A stretch of 64,000 bases of DNA from Turnera subulata (lineage: Eukaryota; Streptophyta; Magnoliopsida; Malpighiales; Passifloraceae). Both the position numbers and the translations under genes were made by a program. The notes below the pieces were generated by a model. That model was not told the DNA's origin. It did not search any database and saw nothing but the letters and a program-made list of their open reading frames with translations. The stretch lies in NCBI GenBank assembly GCA_028386065.3, contig JAKUCV010001643.1:1-64000 (forward strand). Reading direction: 5' to 3'. Below are positions 47,624 through 58,067 of this stretch, piece after piece (the first letter of the stretch is position 1; each line of letters starts with the position of its first letter).

Positions 47624-48070
47624 TGTGAAGGCCCTCTCCTTGAGGGACCCACCATATTCAGGTATTGTTACATCACATCCCTCAGCCCACACCTCTTGGG
47701 TTTAATCCTTTACCATGCTGCAGCACTAGGGATTCGAACTCGGGACGTGATGCTTTTTATCCCCCTCAAGGAGAGCACCTTCACCAACTCATCTGCAGAT
47801 GGATTGGTGAAGGTGCTCTCCTTGAGGGGGATAAAAAGCAATAGGGATTCGAACTCGGGACGTGATGCTTTTTATCCCCCTCAAGGAGAGCACCTTCACC
47901 AACTCATCTGCAGATGAATTGGTGAAGGTGCTCTCCTTGAGGGGGATAAAAAGCATCACGTCCCGAGTTCGAATCCCTAGTGCTGCAGCATGGTAAAGGA
48001 TTTAATCGGGCGGAGGGAGTGATGTAACAATACCTGGATTGGTGGGTCCCTCGGGGAGAGGGCCTTCACA
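47624..48070. mobile_element. 447-bp fold-back element with tRNA-like (SINE-like) boxes
   Basis: Ends TGTGAAGGCCCTCTCC and GGAGAGGGCCTTCACA are inverted repeats. The arms pair almost throughout (ATTGTTACATCAC with GTGATGTAACAAT; TTACCATGCTGCAGCACTAG with its complement). The centre has an A-A'-A-A' order: 47726-47800, 47801-47840, 47841-47916, 47917-47980. A' carries TTGGTGAAGGTGCTCTCC and, about 50 bases on, GTTCGAATCCC, which matches a pol III B box. No coding capacity and no clear target duplication. It could be two SINEs inserted head to head, or a MITE-like fold-back; I lean to SINE-derived. Confidence 0.65.
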
Positions 48071-49185
48071 CAATGGAACACTGACCTTGCGGTTTGGGGA
48101 GGAAACAGTAGAGTTCAATGTCCAGAAGGCACAAAGAAACGTATTTGGAGCCGGACAGTGCTACATGGTAGACGCTGCACCGGACCCTATCGATTTGCTG
48201 GTTAAGGCATCTCAACTCATGGAGACACATGAAGGCGAGTTGCTGGGGTGTTTGGTCAATGGACTCACAGATGGAGATGAAACAGCACTACAGCAGGTAG
48301 AAAAATTCTTGGCAGAAGGAACAGAGCCGGAGATTGAACAACATGTCCAAACAGCAGATAAACAGGCTGAGTCTGTTACAGAGCCTGTTCTTGCACCAGA
48401 ACCTATGGAAGATACTCCAAAGGTTGAAATGAAGCCTTTACCACCCAAACTCAGGTATATCTACTTAGACCCTGAAACTTCCTCGTTTCCTATTATTATT
48501 GGAACTGATATTTCTCAGGAAGAGGAAGAAAAAGTGCGTGCTGTAATTAACAAACACAGAAAAGCAATTGGATATACCATTGATGACCTGATAGGTATAA
48601 GCCCTATTCTGTGCATGCATCGCATACTTTTGGAAGAAGGTAGTAAGTCCATAATTGAGCCACAGAGGAGATTAAATAAAAATATGAAAGAAATGGTTAA
48701 AAAGAAGATCTTGAAACTACTTGATGCAGGAATCATCTATCCGATTTCAGATAGTCCTTGGGTTAGTGCAGTGCATATGGTTGCTAAAAAGGGAGGGATG
48801 ACAGTAGTAAAAAGCGAAAAAGAATAAATCACACCAACTAGGACTGTCACAGGCTGGAGGATGTGTATAGAATATAGGAAACTCAATAAGGCCACTCGAA
48901 AAGACCACTTCCCATTGCCATTCATTGACCAGAAGTTAGAAAGGCTAGCCAAGCATACACATTTTTGCTACTTGGACGGAAATTCTGGATTCTTCCAAAT
49001 TCCAATCCACCCAGGCGATTAGAAAAAATGACATTTTCCTGCCCTTATGGCACATTTGCATTAAGGCGCATGCCATTCGGCCTGTGCAATGCACCAACAA
49101 CACTCCAGTGCTTCATGATGGCCATATTCCATGACCTGATCGAGCACATAATGCAGGTATTCATGGATGATTTCTCTATTTACGG
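48071..49185 (+). pseudogene. Athila-like Ty3/gypsy protease/RT part, 5' segment
   Basis: From the fold-back edge: protease-side sequence (LTLRFGEETVEFNV), a charged linker, then reverse transcriptase entry (AIGYTIDDLIGISP, MHRILLEEG, ILKLLDAGIIYPISDS), WRMCIEYRKLNKATRKDHF, MPFGLCNAP and the active-site block FMDDFSIYG at 49158-49185. This order and wording are typical of the Athila branch. A stop at 48825 and further breaks near 48840 and 49020 inactivate it. The frame is cut exactly after the active site by Copia B and resumes at 56846. The upstream methionine at 48039 lies in the fold-back and is not the real start. Confidence 0.85.
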
Positions 49186-50572
49186 TGTTAGAAACAATAG
49201 ACTTAAGCTAGGGGGGGGGGGGTGAATAGCTTATGACCGAAAATTAAAACTTTGCAGGAAATGAAGTGCGGAACTGAAGAATAGATGGACACAAGAGATT
49301 TTTATACTGGTTCACACACAACTAATTTGTGGCTAATCCAGTCCTGCAAGGTACACTTGAAGAGTTCACTATGTACCGTTAAGCTTCTGGGTGCTTAACA
49401 AACCGTTTACAGCCTAGGAATTCTAATCACAAGAATCCTACACACTTGCTTGAAGATACCTCACTTCAAGACTTCTCTCAAGGAAAGAAAATCACTCTTC
49501 CTATGAGTAGCTACAAGGGAAGAAACCTCCCTTTCAGTGTATGAACAACAATATAAAGATTATTCAAACAAAAGCTCTCTCAAGAATGGGTATGAGTTAC
49601 AATTAAGCTCTAATAAGGCAACTCTCAATAATCTCAAAGGAATTGGCTCTTAAACTTGATTGAATGTTTTGTAATGAATGATGAATGAATAGAGAGTTGA
49701 TTAGTTGTCAAACATAGCTGAAAATGCTCAATATGTAGCTCTGAAAAGTCATGAAGCCGTTTGAAATCCACCCAAGAAAACAGCTTTAAACAAAGTATAG
49801 TGGGTGCTGAAAAGTTGTCTGCTATAACGGCAAAACATCGATGTTTTCACTTTAAACATCGATGTTTTAGCCAGCAATTTTAAATTATTGCTCCAACGGC
49901 TAGTAGAACATCGATGTTGTATTTTAGAACATCGATGTTCTTCAATCCAACATCGATGTTTTTTGGCTTCGCAAAAATATGATGAAAAAGGGTTTATGCA
50001 TGAACATCGATGTTGGAAATGAAACATCGATGTTTTTTTGCTTCGGCAAAATTCATTTTGAACTCAATTATCAGAACATCGATGTTTCCAATAGAACATC
50101 GATGTTTTTCCGCTTCTGCCAAATTTTGGAAAACCTTGAAGAAAACACAACATCGATGTTTTGACCAACGGTCACAAGAACATCGATGTTTTATAATCCA
50201 ACATCGATGTTTTAGAGCTACTGCCAATATTTGAAAAACTTGGAAGAAACAGAACATCTGTTTGTTGACAGAACATCGATGTTTTGAACTCAAAACACAA
50301 CTTTATGTTTGAAAGCATGCTTATGAATTGTATGATTGAAATGTGTTTTGTTTAAGCCAATGTCTAAGAGAAGTTGAGTTGTTTACCCTTGTACATTTTG
50401 TGTTCCTAACCCATCTTTCTCTTCTTGCTTGTAGCTTCAATTCTTCATCACATTGTTTGAGCTCTTGATCTTCGCTTGATTTCTTTTTGCTTCAAGGATG
50501 TCATCAATTGAACCAAGGCTTGTCATTATCAAAACCTGTAATGAATGAACCATGAAGACATGTGTTCTAACA
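49186..50572 (-). repeat. 3' LTR of Copia B with palindrome array
   Basis: 1387 bp, TGTTAGAAACAATAG to TGTGTTCTAACA in plus reading. It holds the AACATCGATGTT array at 49834-50283. It is 18 bp shorter than the 5' LTR, mostly because one palindrome plus spacer is missing near 50155; one box has decayed to AACATCTGTT near 50253. Confidence 0.93.
49834..50283. repeat. AACATCGATGTT palindrome array, 3' LTR copy
   Basis: About 13 near-perfect copies of the self-complementary 12-mer AACATCGATGTT, mostly in pairs separated by about 8-12 bases, with the pairs separated by 30-60 bases of AT-rich or TTTGGCTTCGC-like spacer. Not coding; the open frames through it (HRCF/NIDV repeats) are by-products. 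Confidence 0.95.
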
Positions 50573-50969
50573 ATTTCCCCTTTTTGATAATGACAAACAT
50601 ATAGAAGTATATGCCAAGTTTTATGAGGTTAATTCCCCCTATCTTGATGCATGGGTTAATGTTAATTCCCCCTATCGTGATGCATATACTTCATCTAAAC
50701 TTCTTCCCCCTTTTGGCATTAGCAAAAAGAAATAGTGATGAGAAGAGGTTGGGAAGTGCTTATGTAAGAAATAGGTGGAGCTTTTGAAACATATTAGCTA
50801 CACCTATACACTTCTATATGAGTCAAGATAAGGAATGTGAGATCCTCCTCCATATGAGGCATGTTCCCCCTATGTTGTTGCCTTAGTGAGATGAGTACCT
50901 GCAAAATAAATTAGGGGACTCTCCGACGCCCAAGTCAGTAATGTTCAAAGGAATCTAGAAATGCTAGGA
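50573..50969 (-). promoter_or_regulatory. Multiple polypurine-tract-like boxes upstream of the Copia B 3' LTR
   Basis: Minus-strand boxes: AAAAAGGGGAAAT adjacent to the LTR (50574-50586), AGGGGGAATTAAC twice (50629-50640 and about 50661-50672), AAAAGGGGGAAGAAG (50701-50715) and AGGGGGAACAT (about 50861-50871). The LTR-proximal one is the expected plus-strand primer. A ~32-bp local duplication (TTAATTCCCCCTATC) accounts for the doubled box. Confidence 0.7.
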
Positions 50970-53900
50970 TTACATCAAAGTAGAGTCAAGGATGCCAAGT
51001 TTGGTTCGTATGCGAAAGTATGACTCTTTGTCTAAAGGCTTTGTCAAAATGTCAGCTAGTTGAAATTTAGTTTCAACAAATTCAATAGCTACATCTCCCT
51101 TAGACACATGATCCCTAATGAAGTGATGCCTAATGTCTATATGTTTAGTTCTTGAATGAAGAATGGGATTCTTAGTCAAGCATATAGCACTTGTGTTATC
51201 ACATCTAAGAGGTACTTGACTAAGACTTAGACCATAATCCTTTAGTTGTTGTTTCATCCAAAGAATTTGTGCACAACAACTTCCAGTGGCAATGTATTCT
51301 GCTTCAGTTGTAAACAATGCAACACTAGCTTGTTTCTTACTAAACCATGAAACTAGTGAGCTACCTAGCAAATGACATGTTCCACTAGTGCTTTTTCGAT
51401 CTAATTTGCAACCAGCAAAATCAGAATCGGAATAACCTACAAGGTGATGACTAGAGCCTTTAGGATACCACAATCCAACATTTATTGTGCCTACAAGGTA
51501 TTTCATTATTCGTTTTATAGCCTTAAGATGGGACTCTTTAGGACAAGATTGAAACCTTGCACACAAGCACACACTAAACATGATATCCGGCCTACTTGCC
51601 GTAAGGTAAAGAAGTGAACCGATCATACCTCGATATTTCTTAATGTCAACTTCAATACCTTTCTCATCTTTGTCCAAATGAATGGAAGTGCTCATTGGTG
51701 TGGCCATTTGCTTGGAATTGTCCATTTCAAAGCGCTTGAGCAGCTCCTTGCAATACTTGGATTGGGAGATGAATGTTCCTTCCTTCATTTGTTTGACTTG
51801 TAAACCGAGGAAGAATGTCAACTCACCCATCATGGACATCTCAAACTCATTGGTCATCATGGTGGAAAATTCCTTGCACAAAGACTCATTAGTGGCACCA
51901 AAAATGATATCATCTACATAAATTTGAACCAAAAGGATGTTATGGTTTTTGTTCTTTATGAATAAGGTAGTGTCAACCTTGCCTCTATTGAACCCGTTAT
52001 CCAAAAGAAATTTACTCAAACGTTCATACCAAGCTCTCGGAGCTTGTTTGAGACCGTAAAGAGCTTTCTTAAGTTTGAAAACATGTTCGGGAAATGCATG
52101 ATCTTCAAAACCAGGGGGTTGAGCAACATATACTTCTTCTTGAATAAAACCATTTAGAAATGCACTTTTAACATCCATTTGATATAATTTGAAGTCCATA
52201 GATGATGCAAATGCAAGCAAGAGGCGAATGGCTTCTAGTCGTGCAACGGGTGCATATGTTTCCTCAAAGTCTATTCCTTCTTCTTGATTATATCCTTTAG
52301 CCACTAACCTAGCTTTGTTTCTAGTTATTATGCCATTTTCATCTAGTTTGTTTCTAAACACCCATTTTGTGCCAATTATAGTATGATCAATGGGCCTTGG
52401 AACCAATTCTTAAACATCATTACGTTTGAATTGATTTAGTTCTTCTTGCATGGCCAAGGTCCAATGTTCATCATTAATTGCTTCTGAAATAGTTTTAGGC
52501 TCAATTTGTGAAACAAATGCAATGTGCCCTATATTATCTCTAAGAGAATTACGAGTACTTACCCCGCGGTTGATATCACCTATTACCGTGTCAAGAGGAT
52601 GATCTTTGGACTCTCGCCATGCTCTAGGTAATTCTTGGTTGATATCAACCATTGTGTCTTGAATGTCTTCCACAGGGCTTGGTTCTTCTTGTTGTGGTGT
52701 AGCCTTCATTTCTTGTTGAGGTGTTAGTTCGGTTGGAGTGCCTCCTTTCTTCCAAGAGATGTTTTGCATATCTTCTTCTTCCTTATCATCCAATGACATC
52801 TTCTCAAGTGTGCCTACAAGATCATCACAAAAATCCTTTCTCGCCAAGCGAGTATCATTTTCTGCAAACACAACATGAGGAGATTCCTCAATACTCAACG
52901 TACGTCTATTGAAGACTCTATACGCTTTGCTGCGCAATGAATAACCGAGAAAGATGCCTTCATCAGATTTTGCATCAAATTTTCCTAGATTGTCTTTCCC
53001 ATTATTATGGACAAAACATTTACAACCAAAGACTCGTAGATGAGAAATGTTAGGCTTTCTTCCTTTGTATAATTCATAAGGCGTTTTCATGGGAATTGGC
53101 CTTATGATTGCTCGGTTTAACACATAGCAAGCCGTACTCACTGCATCAGCCCAGAAATGCTTGGGAATTTTAGCCTCATTGAGCATTGTTCTTGCCATTT
53201 CCTCAAGACATCTATTCTTGCGTTCAACAACGCCATTTTGTTGTGGTGTCCGAGGGGCTGAGAAGTCATGCTCAATACCATATTTGTCACAAAATGCTGA
53301 AAATTGATTGTTTTCGAATTCACCTCCATGATCACTCCTAATGCAAGCAATTGAACAATCTTTTTCATTTTGAACTTTCTTAGCAAAACTTTTAAAAACA
53401 CTAAATGCTTCACTCTTGTGAGATAGAAACAAAGTCCAAGTGAATCTAGAGTAATCATCAACAATTACAAAAACATAATAATTTCCACCAAAACTTTTAA
53501 TTTGTGAGGGACCAAAGAGATCCATGTGCAAAAGTTGAAGCAGTCTAGATGTTGAGACAACGTTTTTGGAACTAAACGAGGCTCTCACTTGCTTCCCTTT
53601 TTGACATGCATTGCATATAGAATCCTTTTCAAATTTAATCTTTGGAACACCAACTACTAAATCTTGTGATACTAATTTGTTTAAGGTTTTCATGTTAACG
53701 TGAGCTATTCTACGATGCCATAACCACATATCATCTTCTTTGCTCATTAGACATTTTGAAAATCTTGATGAAGACTCTTCTAAGTTAGCCATATAAATAT
53801 TGTCAATTCTATCACCTTGTAGAATGATCTTATTATCACTAAGACGTTCTACGGTGCATGACTTGGAATCAAAGATTACACGATTTCCCTTATCACATAA

Positions 53901-54134
53901 TTGACTTATGCTTAAGAGGTTGTGTTTAAGACCCTCAACAAGTAAAACATTATCAATGGAGGAAGACTCATCTTTGCCAACCGAGCCAATGCCAATGATC
54001 TTTCCTTTGTTGTTGTCTCCAAAGACAATGTTTCCTCCATTTGATGGCTTTATTTGCAAAAATTTGGATGCTTCTCCGGTCATGTGCTTAGAGCATCCGC
54101 TATCAAGGTACCAAAGTACACTTGAAGCCTTCAA
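50970..54134 (-). pseudogene. Copia B pol (protease, integrase, RT, RNase H), one stop
   Basis: Nearly intact. Protease WYLDSGCSKHMTG; pre-integrase zinc region (HRRIAHVNM, CNACQKGKQ); integrase core (LLHMDLFGP, IRSDHGGEFEN, PQQNGVVERKN); reverse transcriptase ([32 protein letters not shown] near 51910); RNase H ([22 protein letters not shown]) ending [15 protein letters not shown]. The only break in about 1,050 codons is a TAA at 52407-52409, where related proteins have Trp (NDV-stop-ELVPRP). The frame enters from gag with a change near 54140, so gag and pol are in different frames or a short processed region lies between. This is the best preserved pol in the window. Confidence 0.92.
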
Positions 54135-54153
54135 GCATACCTACAAAATCAAA

Positions 54154-55281
54154 TCAATGAGATTTAGGTACCCAAATCTTCTTGGGTCCTTGAGTGTTAG
54201 GTGCATAATGGTTATGAGCTTCTTCTTGAGCCCAATGCCTATGCCTAGTGAAACAAACAGGAGCAATGTGTCCTATTCTATTGCAATAATGACAAATGAC
54301 ATTTGGGTTATGCATCCTTCTAGGTTGATAGTAGTTGCTATGTTGCCTATACTTACGCACACTACTCACCTTGTTTACCTTAGGTTGTGCCTTAGATTTC
54401 TTTGAATCAACCTTATGTCTTTTAGGTTCATTTCTAAAACCTATTCCATGCCTAGTAGATTGCAAATTACCTAGCATAGAATTCAGATTCTTATGAGGAG
54501 TATTAAACTTCTTCAAGGTCGTTTCAAGTTGTTCAACTTGTTTCCTTAAAGGTGTGCATGATGGACAATCCTCTAAATTTTTCTTTCCCAGCATTTTATT
54601 TTCATCCTTCAGCTTCTCATTTTCACATACTAATTTTTCATTTTGTTCTTTTGTCTTGGAGGTAGAAGCTTTGAGAGCTATTGTCTTCTTCTTTGGTTCC
54701 TGCAAAGAGGGTAAAGAGGGTTTAAGAATAGTAGTTTCGTAAGTTATAAGATTACCTCTTAGTCCATCAATCGTTGTGTTGTTGATGCCGATGTTTTCGT
54801 AGATGGCATCCGCCTTTGATCGCCATTCGGGAGTGAGACTTTGAAGAACTTTTCTGACCAAGTCTTTGTCAGAGTAGACCTTCTTGAGAGCATGAAGCTC
54901 ATTGATAATTTTGGAGAAACGGTCGAACATCTCCTCAATTCCCTCATTCTCCTTCATATGAAAGAGTTTATAATCAGAGGTGAGGGAGTCGATTTTAGCC
55001 TCCCGAACTTGGTCGGTTCCTTCGTAGGTAATCTCCAGCTTATCCCACATTTCTTTTGCGGTTGTGCAACAAGAGATTTTTCGATAATCGTCGGGGTTGA
55101 CTGCACAATAGAGCATATTGATTGATTTGGCATTGTTTTCAACCAATACGATGTCTGCAGCATTGTACTCCTCCTCCGTCTTTGGCACTTGGACTTCACC
55201 AACTTTCTTCATTGGAATTTGCTCTCCAATCTTCATGATTCGCCAAAGAGCATAGTTGCTGGATTGGAGGAAAATTCTCAT
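54154..55281 (-). CDS. Copia B gag
   Basis: 375 codons from the first in-frame Met (MRIFLQSSNYALWR). The frame is open further upstream, with RPPYFDGTNYSYWKERM typical of Copia gag N-termini, so the original start was probably upstream and is lost. Central gag domain (EMWDKLEITYEGTDQV, RFSKIINELHALKK, VLQSLTPEWRSKADAI), a Lys/Glu-rich coiled-coil-like stretch (ENEKLKDENKMLGKKN) and a CCHC knuckle (CHYCNRIGHIAPVC, about residue 335). It packages element RNA into virus-like particles in this family. Confidence 0.85.
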   Translation of the reverse strand: MRIFLQSSNYALWRIMKIGEQIPMKKVGEVQVPKTEEEYNAADIVLVENNAKSINMLYCAVNPDDYRKISCCTTAKEMWDKLEITYEGTDQVREAKIDSLTSDYKLFHMKENEGIEEMFDRFSKIINELHALKKVYSDKDLVRKVLQSLTPEWRSKADAIYENIGINNTTIDGLRGNLITYETTILKPSLPSLQEPKKKTIALKASTSKTKEQNEKLVCENEKLKDENKMLGKKNLEDCPSCTPLRKQVEQLETTLKKFNTPHKNLNSMLGNLQSTRHGIGFRNEPKRHKVDSKKSKAQPKVNKVSSVRKYRQHSNYYQPRRMHNPNVICHYCNRIGHIAPVCFTRHRHWAQEEAHNHYAPNTQGPKKIWVPKSH

Positions 55282-55421
55282 CCTCTCCTTCCAGTAGCTG
55301 TAATTGGTGCCATCAAAGTACGGTGGACGAACGGTTGAATGTCCTTCGAGAATTCCTGCATGATTACTTGAAGAAGCCGTGGAAGATTTCCTCTCAAACG
55401 GTTAAGCCTTCAGAGAGTTAG

Positions 55422-55433
55422 GCTCCGCTACCA
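55422..55433 (-). promoter_or_regulatory. Primer-binding site of Copia B
   Basis: Minus strand TGGTAGCGGAGC, two bases from the LTR edge at 55436. It matches the site in the other elements of this window and differs at two of twelve positions from the usual initiator-Met complement. Confidence 0.75.
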
Positions 55434-55435
55434 AT

Positions 55436-56840
55436 TGTTAGAAACAATAGACTTAAGCTAGAGGGGGGTGAATAGCTTATGACCGAAAATTAAAACTTTG
55501 CAGGAAATGAAGTGCGGAACTGAAGAATAGAAGGACACAAGAGATTTTTATACTGGTTCACACACAACTAATTTGTGGCTAATCCAGTCCTTCAAGGTAC
55601 ACTTGAAGAGTTCACTATCTACCATTAAGCTTCCGGGTGCTTAACAGACCGTTTACAGCCTAGGAATTCTAATCACAAGAAACCTACACACCTGCTTGAA
55701 GATACCTCACTTCAAGACTTCTCTCAAGGAAAGAAAATCACTCTTCCTATGAGTAGCTACAAGGGAACAAACCTCCCTTTCAGTGTATGAACAACACTAT
55801 AAAGATTACTCAAACAAAAGCTCTCTCAAGAGTGGGTATGAGTTACAATTAAGCTCTAATAAGGAAACTCTCAATAATCTCAAAGGAATTGGCTCTTAAA
55901 CTTGATTGAATGTTTTGTAATGAATGATGAATGAATATAGAGTTGATTAGTTGTCAAACATAGCTGAAAATGCTCAATATGTAGCTCTGAAAAGTCATGA
56001 AGCCATTTGAAATCCACCCAAGAAAACAACTTTAAACAAAGTATAGTGGGTGCTAAAAAGTTGTCTGCTATAACGACAAAACATCGATGTTTTCACTTTA
56101 AACATCGATGTTTTAGCCAGCAATTTTAAATTATTGCTCCAACGGCTAGTAGAACATCGATGTTGTATTTTAGAACATCGATGTTCTTCAATCCAACGTC
56201 GATGTTTTTTGGCTTCGCAAAAATATGATGAAAAAGGGTTTATGCATGAACATCGATGTTGGAAATGAAACATCGATGTTTTTTTGCTTCGGCAAAATTC
56301 ATTTTGAACTCAATTATCAGAACATCGATGTTTCCAATAGAACATCGATGTTTTTCCGCTTCTGCCAAATTTTGGAAAACCTTGAAGAAAACACAACATC
56401 GATGTTTCAATTACAACATCGATGTTTTGACCAACGGTCACAAGAACATCGATGTTTTATAATCCAACATCGATGTTTTAGAGCTACTGCCAATATTTTA
56501 AAAACTTGGAAGAAACAGAACATCGATGTTTGTTGACAGAACATCGATGTTTTGGACTCAAAACACAACTTTATGTTTGAAAGCATGCTTATGAATTGTA
56601 TGATTGAAATGTGTTTTGTTTGAGCCAATGTCTAAGAGAAGTTGAGTTGTTTACCCTTGTACATTTTGTGTTCCTAACCCATCTTTCTCTTCTTGCTTGT
56701 AGCTTCAATTCTTGATCACAATGTTTGAGCTTTTGTTCTTCGCTTGATTTCTTTTTGCTTCAAGGATGTCATCAATTGAACCAAGGCTTGTCATTATCAA
56801 AACCTGTAATGAATGAACCATGAAGACATGTGTTCTAACA
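55436..56840 (-). repeat. 5' LTR of Copia B
   Basis: 1405 bp, TGTTAGAAACAATAG to TGTTCTAACA. It contains the longer version of the palindrome array (56080-56551) with 15 boxes, 14 exact and one AACGTCGATGTT. Confidence 0.93.
56080..56551. repeat. AACATCGATGTT palindrome array, 5' LTR copy
   Basis: Fifteen boxes, mostly in seven close pairs. The inter-pair spacers share CTTCGGCAAAATTC / CTTCTGCCAAATTTTG motifs. Compared with the 3' LTR it has one extra box (near 56413) and an intact box near 56518. Confidence 0.95.
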
Positions 56841-56845
56841 TACGG

Positions 56846-56967
56846 CACTATATTTGATAATTTTTTGGCTAACCTTCAAACAGTGCTAGCACGGTGTGAG
56901 GCTATTAACCTGGTACTGAATTGGGAAAAAATGCCATTTTATGGTAACAGAAGGTATTGTTCTTGGC
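56846..56967 (+). pseudogene. Athila-like gypsy RT, segment after the Copia B insertion
   Basis: Continues the split reverse transcriptase directly after FMDDFSIYG: it reads FDNFLANLQTVLARCEAINL, then NWEK, CHFMV and TEGIVLG with one extra A near 56930. It ends at TCTTGGC (56967), where Copia A3 leader sequence begins; TTGGCAAA is shared at the junction. Confidence 0.85.
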
Positions 56968-57371
56968 AAACCTACCAAGTGTTGTTCTAAGCATAGATGA
57001 GTGCTTATCAATGAAAGGCAACACATAAGGAACTTAATATTTCGCATCTTGCTAGGATAAACATTGGCACTTTGCATTGGCAAACCTACCAAGCGTTGAT
57101 CTAAGCATAGATGAGTTCTTATCAACAAATTATATCCATACATAACATGCATGTAATTAACAAATTATATATCGCATACACAATAAGTATGCATCATGTA
57201 TAATCATTACCAAGCTATGTGGCATAGTTACGAAAGGATAAACATGTTAACAAGCAATCAATCACATTGTTCTAACATTAAGTTCATGATCTTATCAACA
57301 CTTTATCAAAACATGCAGAACATAGATGTTTAAGAATACTGAAACTATAAAATAGTCGGCAGAAACTTCTG

Positions 57372-57714
57372 AACATCGATGTTTAATCATAGCGCATCGA
57401 TGTTTGAGGCAAGGACTACACAACATCGATGTTTACAATCTAAACATCGATGTTTTGGAGATTCGGACAAAGTCCATTCTCATGACAACATCGATGTTTA
57501 CGCCCTAAACATCGATGTTTTGGAGATTTGGCCAGAGGCCAATCTCATGACAACATTGATGTTTATGCCCTAAACATTGATGTTTTGGAGATTCGGCCAA
57601 AGGCCATTCTCATGACAACATCGATGTTTACACCCTAAACATCGGTGTTTTGGAGATTCGGCCGAAGGTTAATCTCATGACAACATCGATGTTTACACAC
57701 TAAACATCGATGTT
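57372..57714. repeat. Palindrome-pair array in the A3 leader, 65-bp period
   Basis: Twelve AACATCGATGTT boxes (some decayed, e.g. AACATTGATGTT, AACATCGGTGTT), arranged as pairs with about 10 bases between (TTTACGCCCTAAACAT type). The pair plus a GGAGATTCGGCCAAAGGCCA spacer repeats every 65 bases at about 57481, 57546, 57611 and 57676. The spacer itself contains GGCCNNAGGCC, another short inverted repeat. Confidence 0.93.
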
Positions 57715-58067
57715 TTGGCCTTGCTTTCCTAGAACGACAATCGTTCTATATGAAAATCGACAATCGATTTATCCTTCGAATCACCTTTGTCGATCTCATT
57801 CGACTTCCTGCCGAAAATACACCTTGATATAATGTCATATATCAAACAAGTACTTGCTATCAAACCCCTTTGATAGAACTGCCTTTAGCATATCACATGT
57901 AACAAAATCAAAATCATCTAGTTTAAACATACTACAAACGGAAGCATGATAAACTTAGATCAAGTTCTGTCACTTATACAATCATGATCAAGCCACATCA
58001 CATATAGCATATCAATCATATAAGCAACTTATTCAATTTAGTGTTTCACAAGAGGCTCCGCTACCAC

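Larger units (their letters stand above)
49186..56840 (-). mobile_element. Complete sirevirus-like Copia B, nested in the Athila pol
   Basis: 7655 bp on the minus strand: 5' LTR 55436-56840, primer site 55433-55422 (TGGTAGCGGAGC), gag 54154-55281, pol 50970-54134, several polypurine-like boxes (50573-50870), 3' LTR 49186-50572. Perfect 5-bp target duplication TACGG at 49181-49185 and 56841-56845. Over the first ~270 bases the two LTRs differ at about 7 positions by eye, so insertion is not very recent. No envelope-like ORF follows pol. The assignment near SIRE rests on pol wording, multiple polypurine tracts and palindrome-rich LTRs. Confidence 0.9.

Noticed and set aside
47917..47990. A functional tRNA gene
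   Set aside because: A B-box-like GTTCGAATCCC is present, but no cloverleaf, anticodon arm or acceptor pairing could be drawn; it fits a SINE head better.
48039..48070. Start of the Athila ORF at the methionine in the fold-back
   Set aside because: The first codons belong to the inserted fold-back arm; gypsy homology starts only after 48070.
50010..50234. Open frames through the palindrome array (HRCF/NIDV repeats)
   Set aside because: They arise from the ATCGATGTT repeats on both strands and have no conserved domain.
49834..50283. CRISPR-like array of short repeats
   Set aside because: The repeat is only 12 bases, spacing is irregular, and it lies in LTRs of a plant retrotransposon with no cas genes.
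50573..50969. An envelope-like ORF after Copia B pol, as in some sireviruses
   Set aside because: Only about 400 bases separate pol from the LTR and no long open frame is there.
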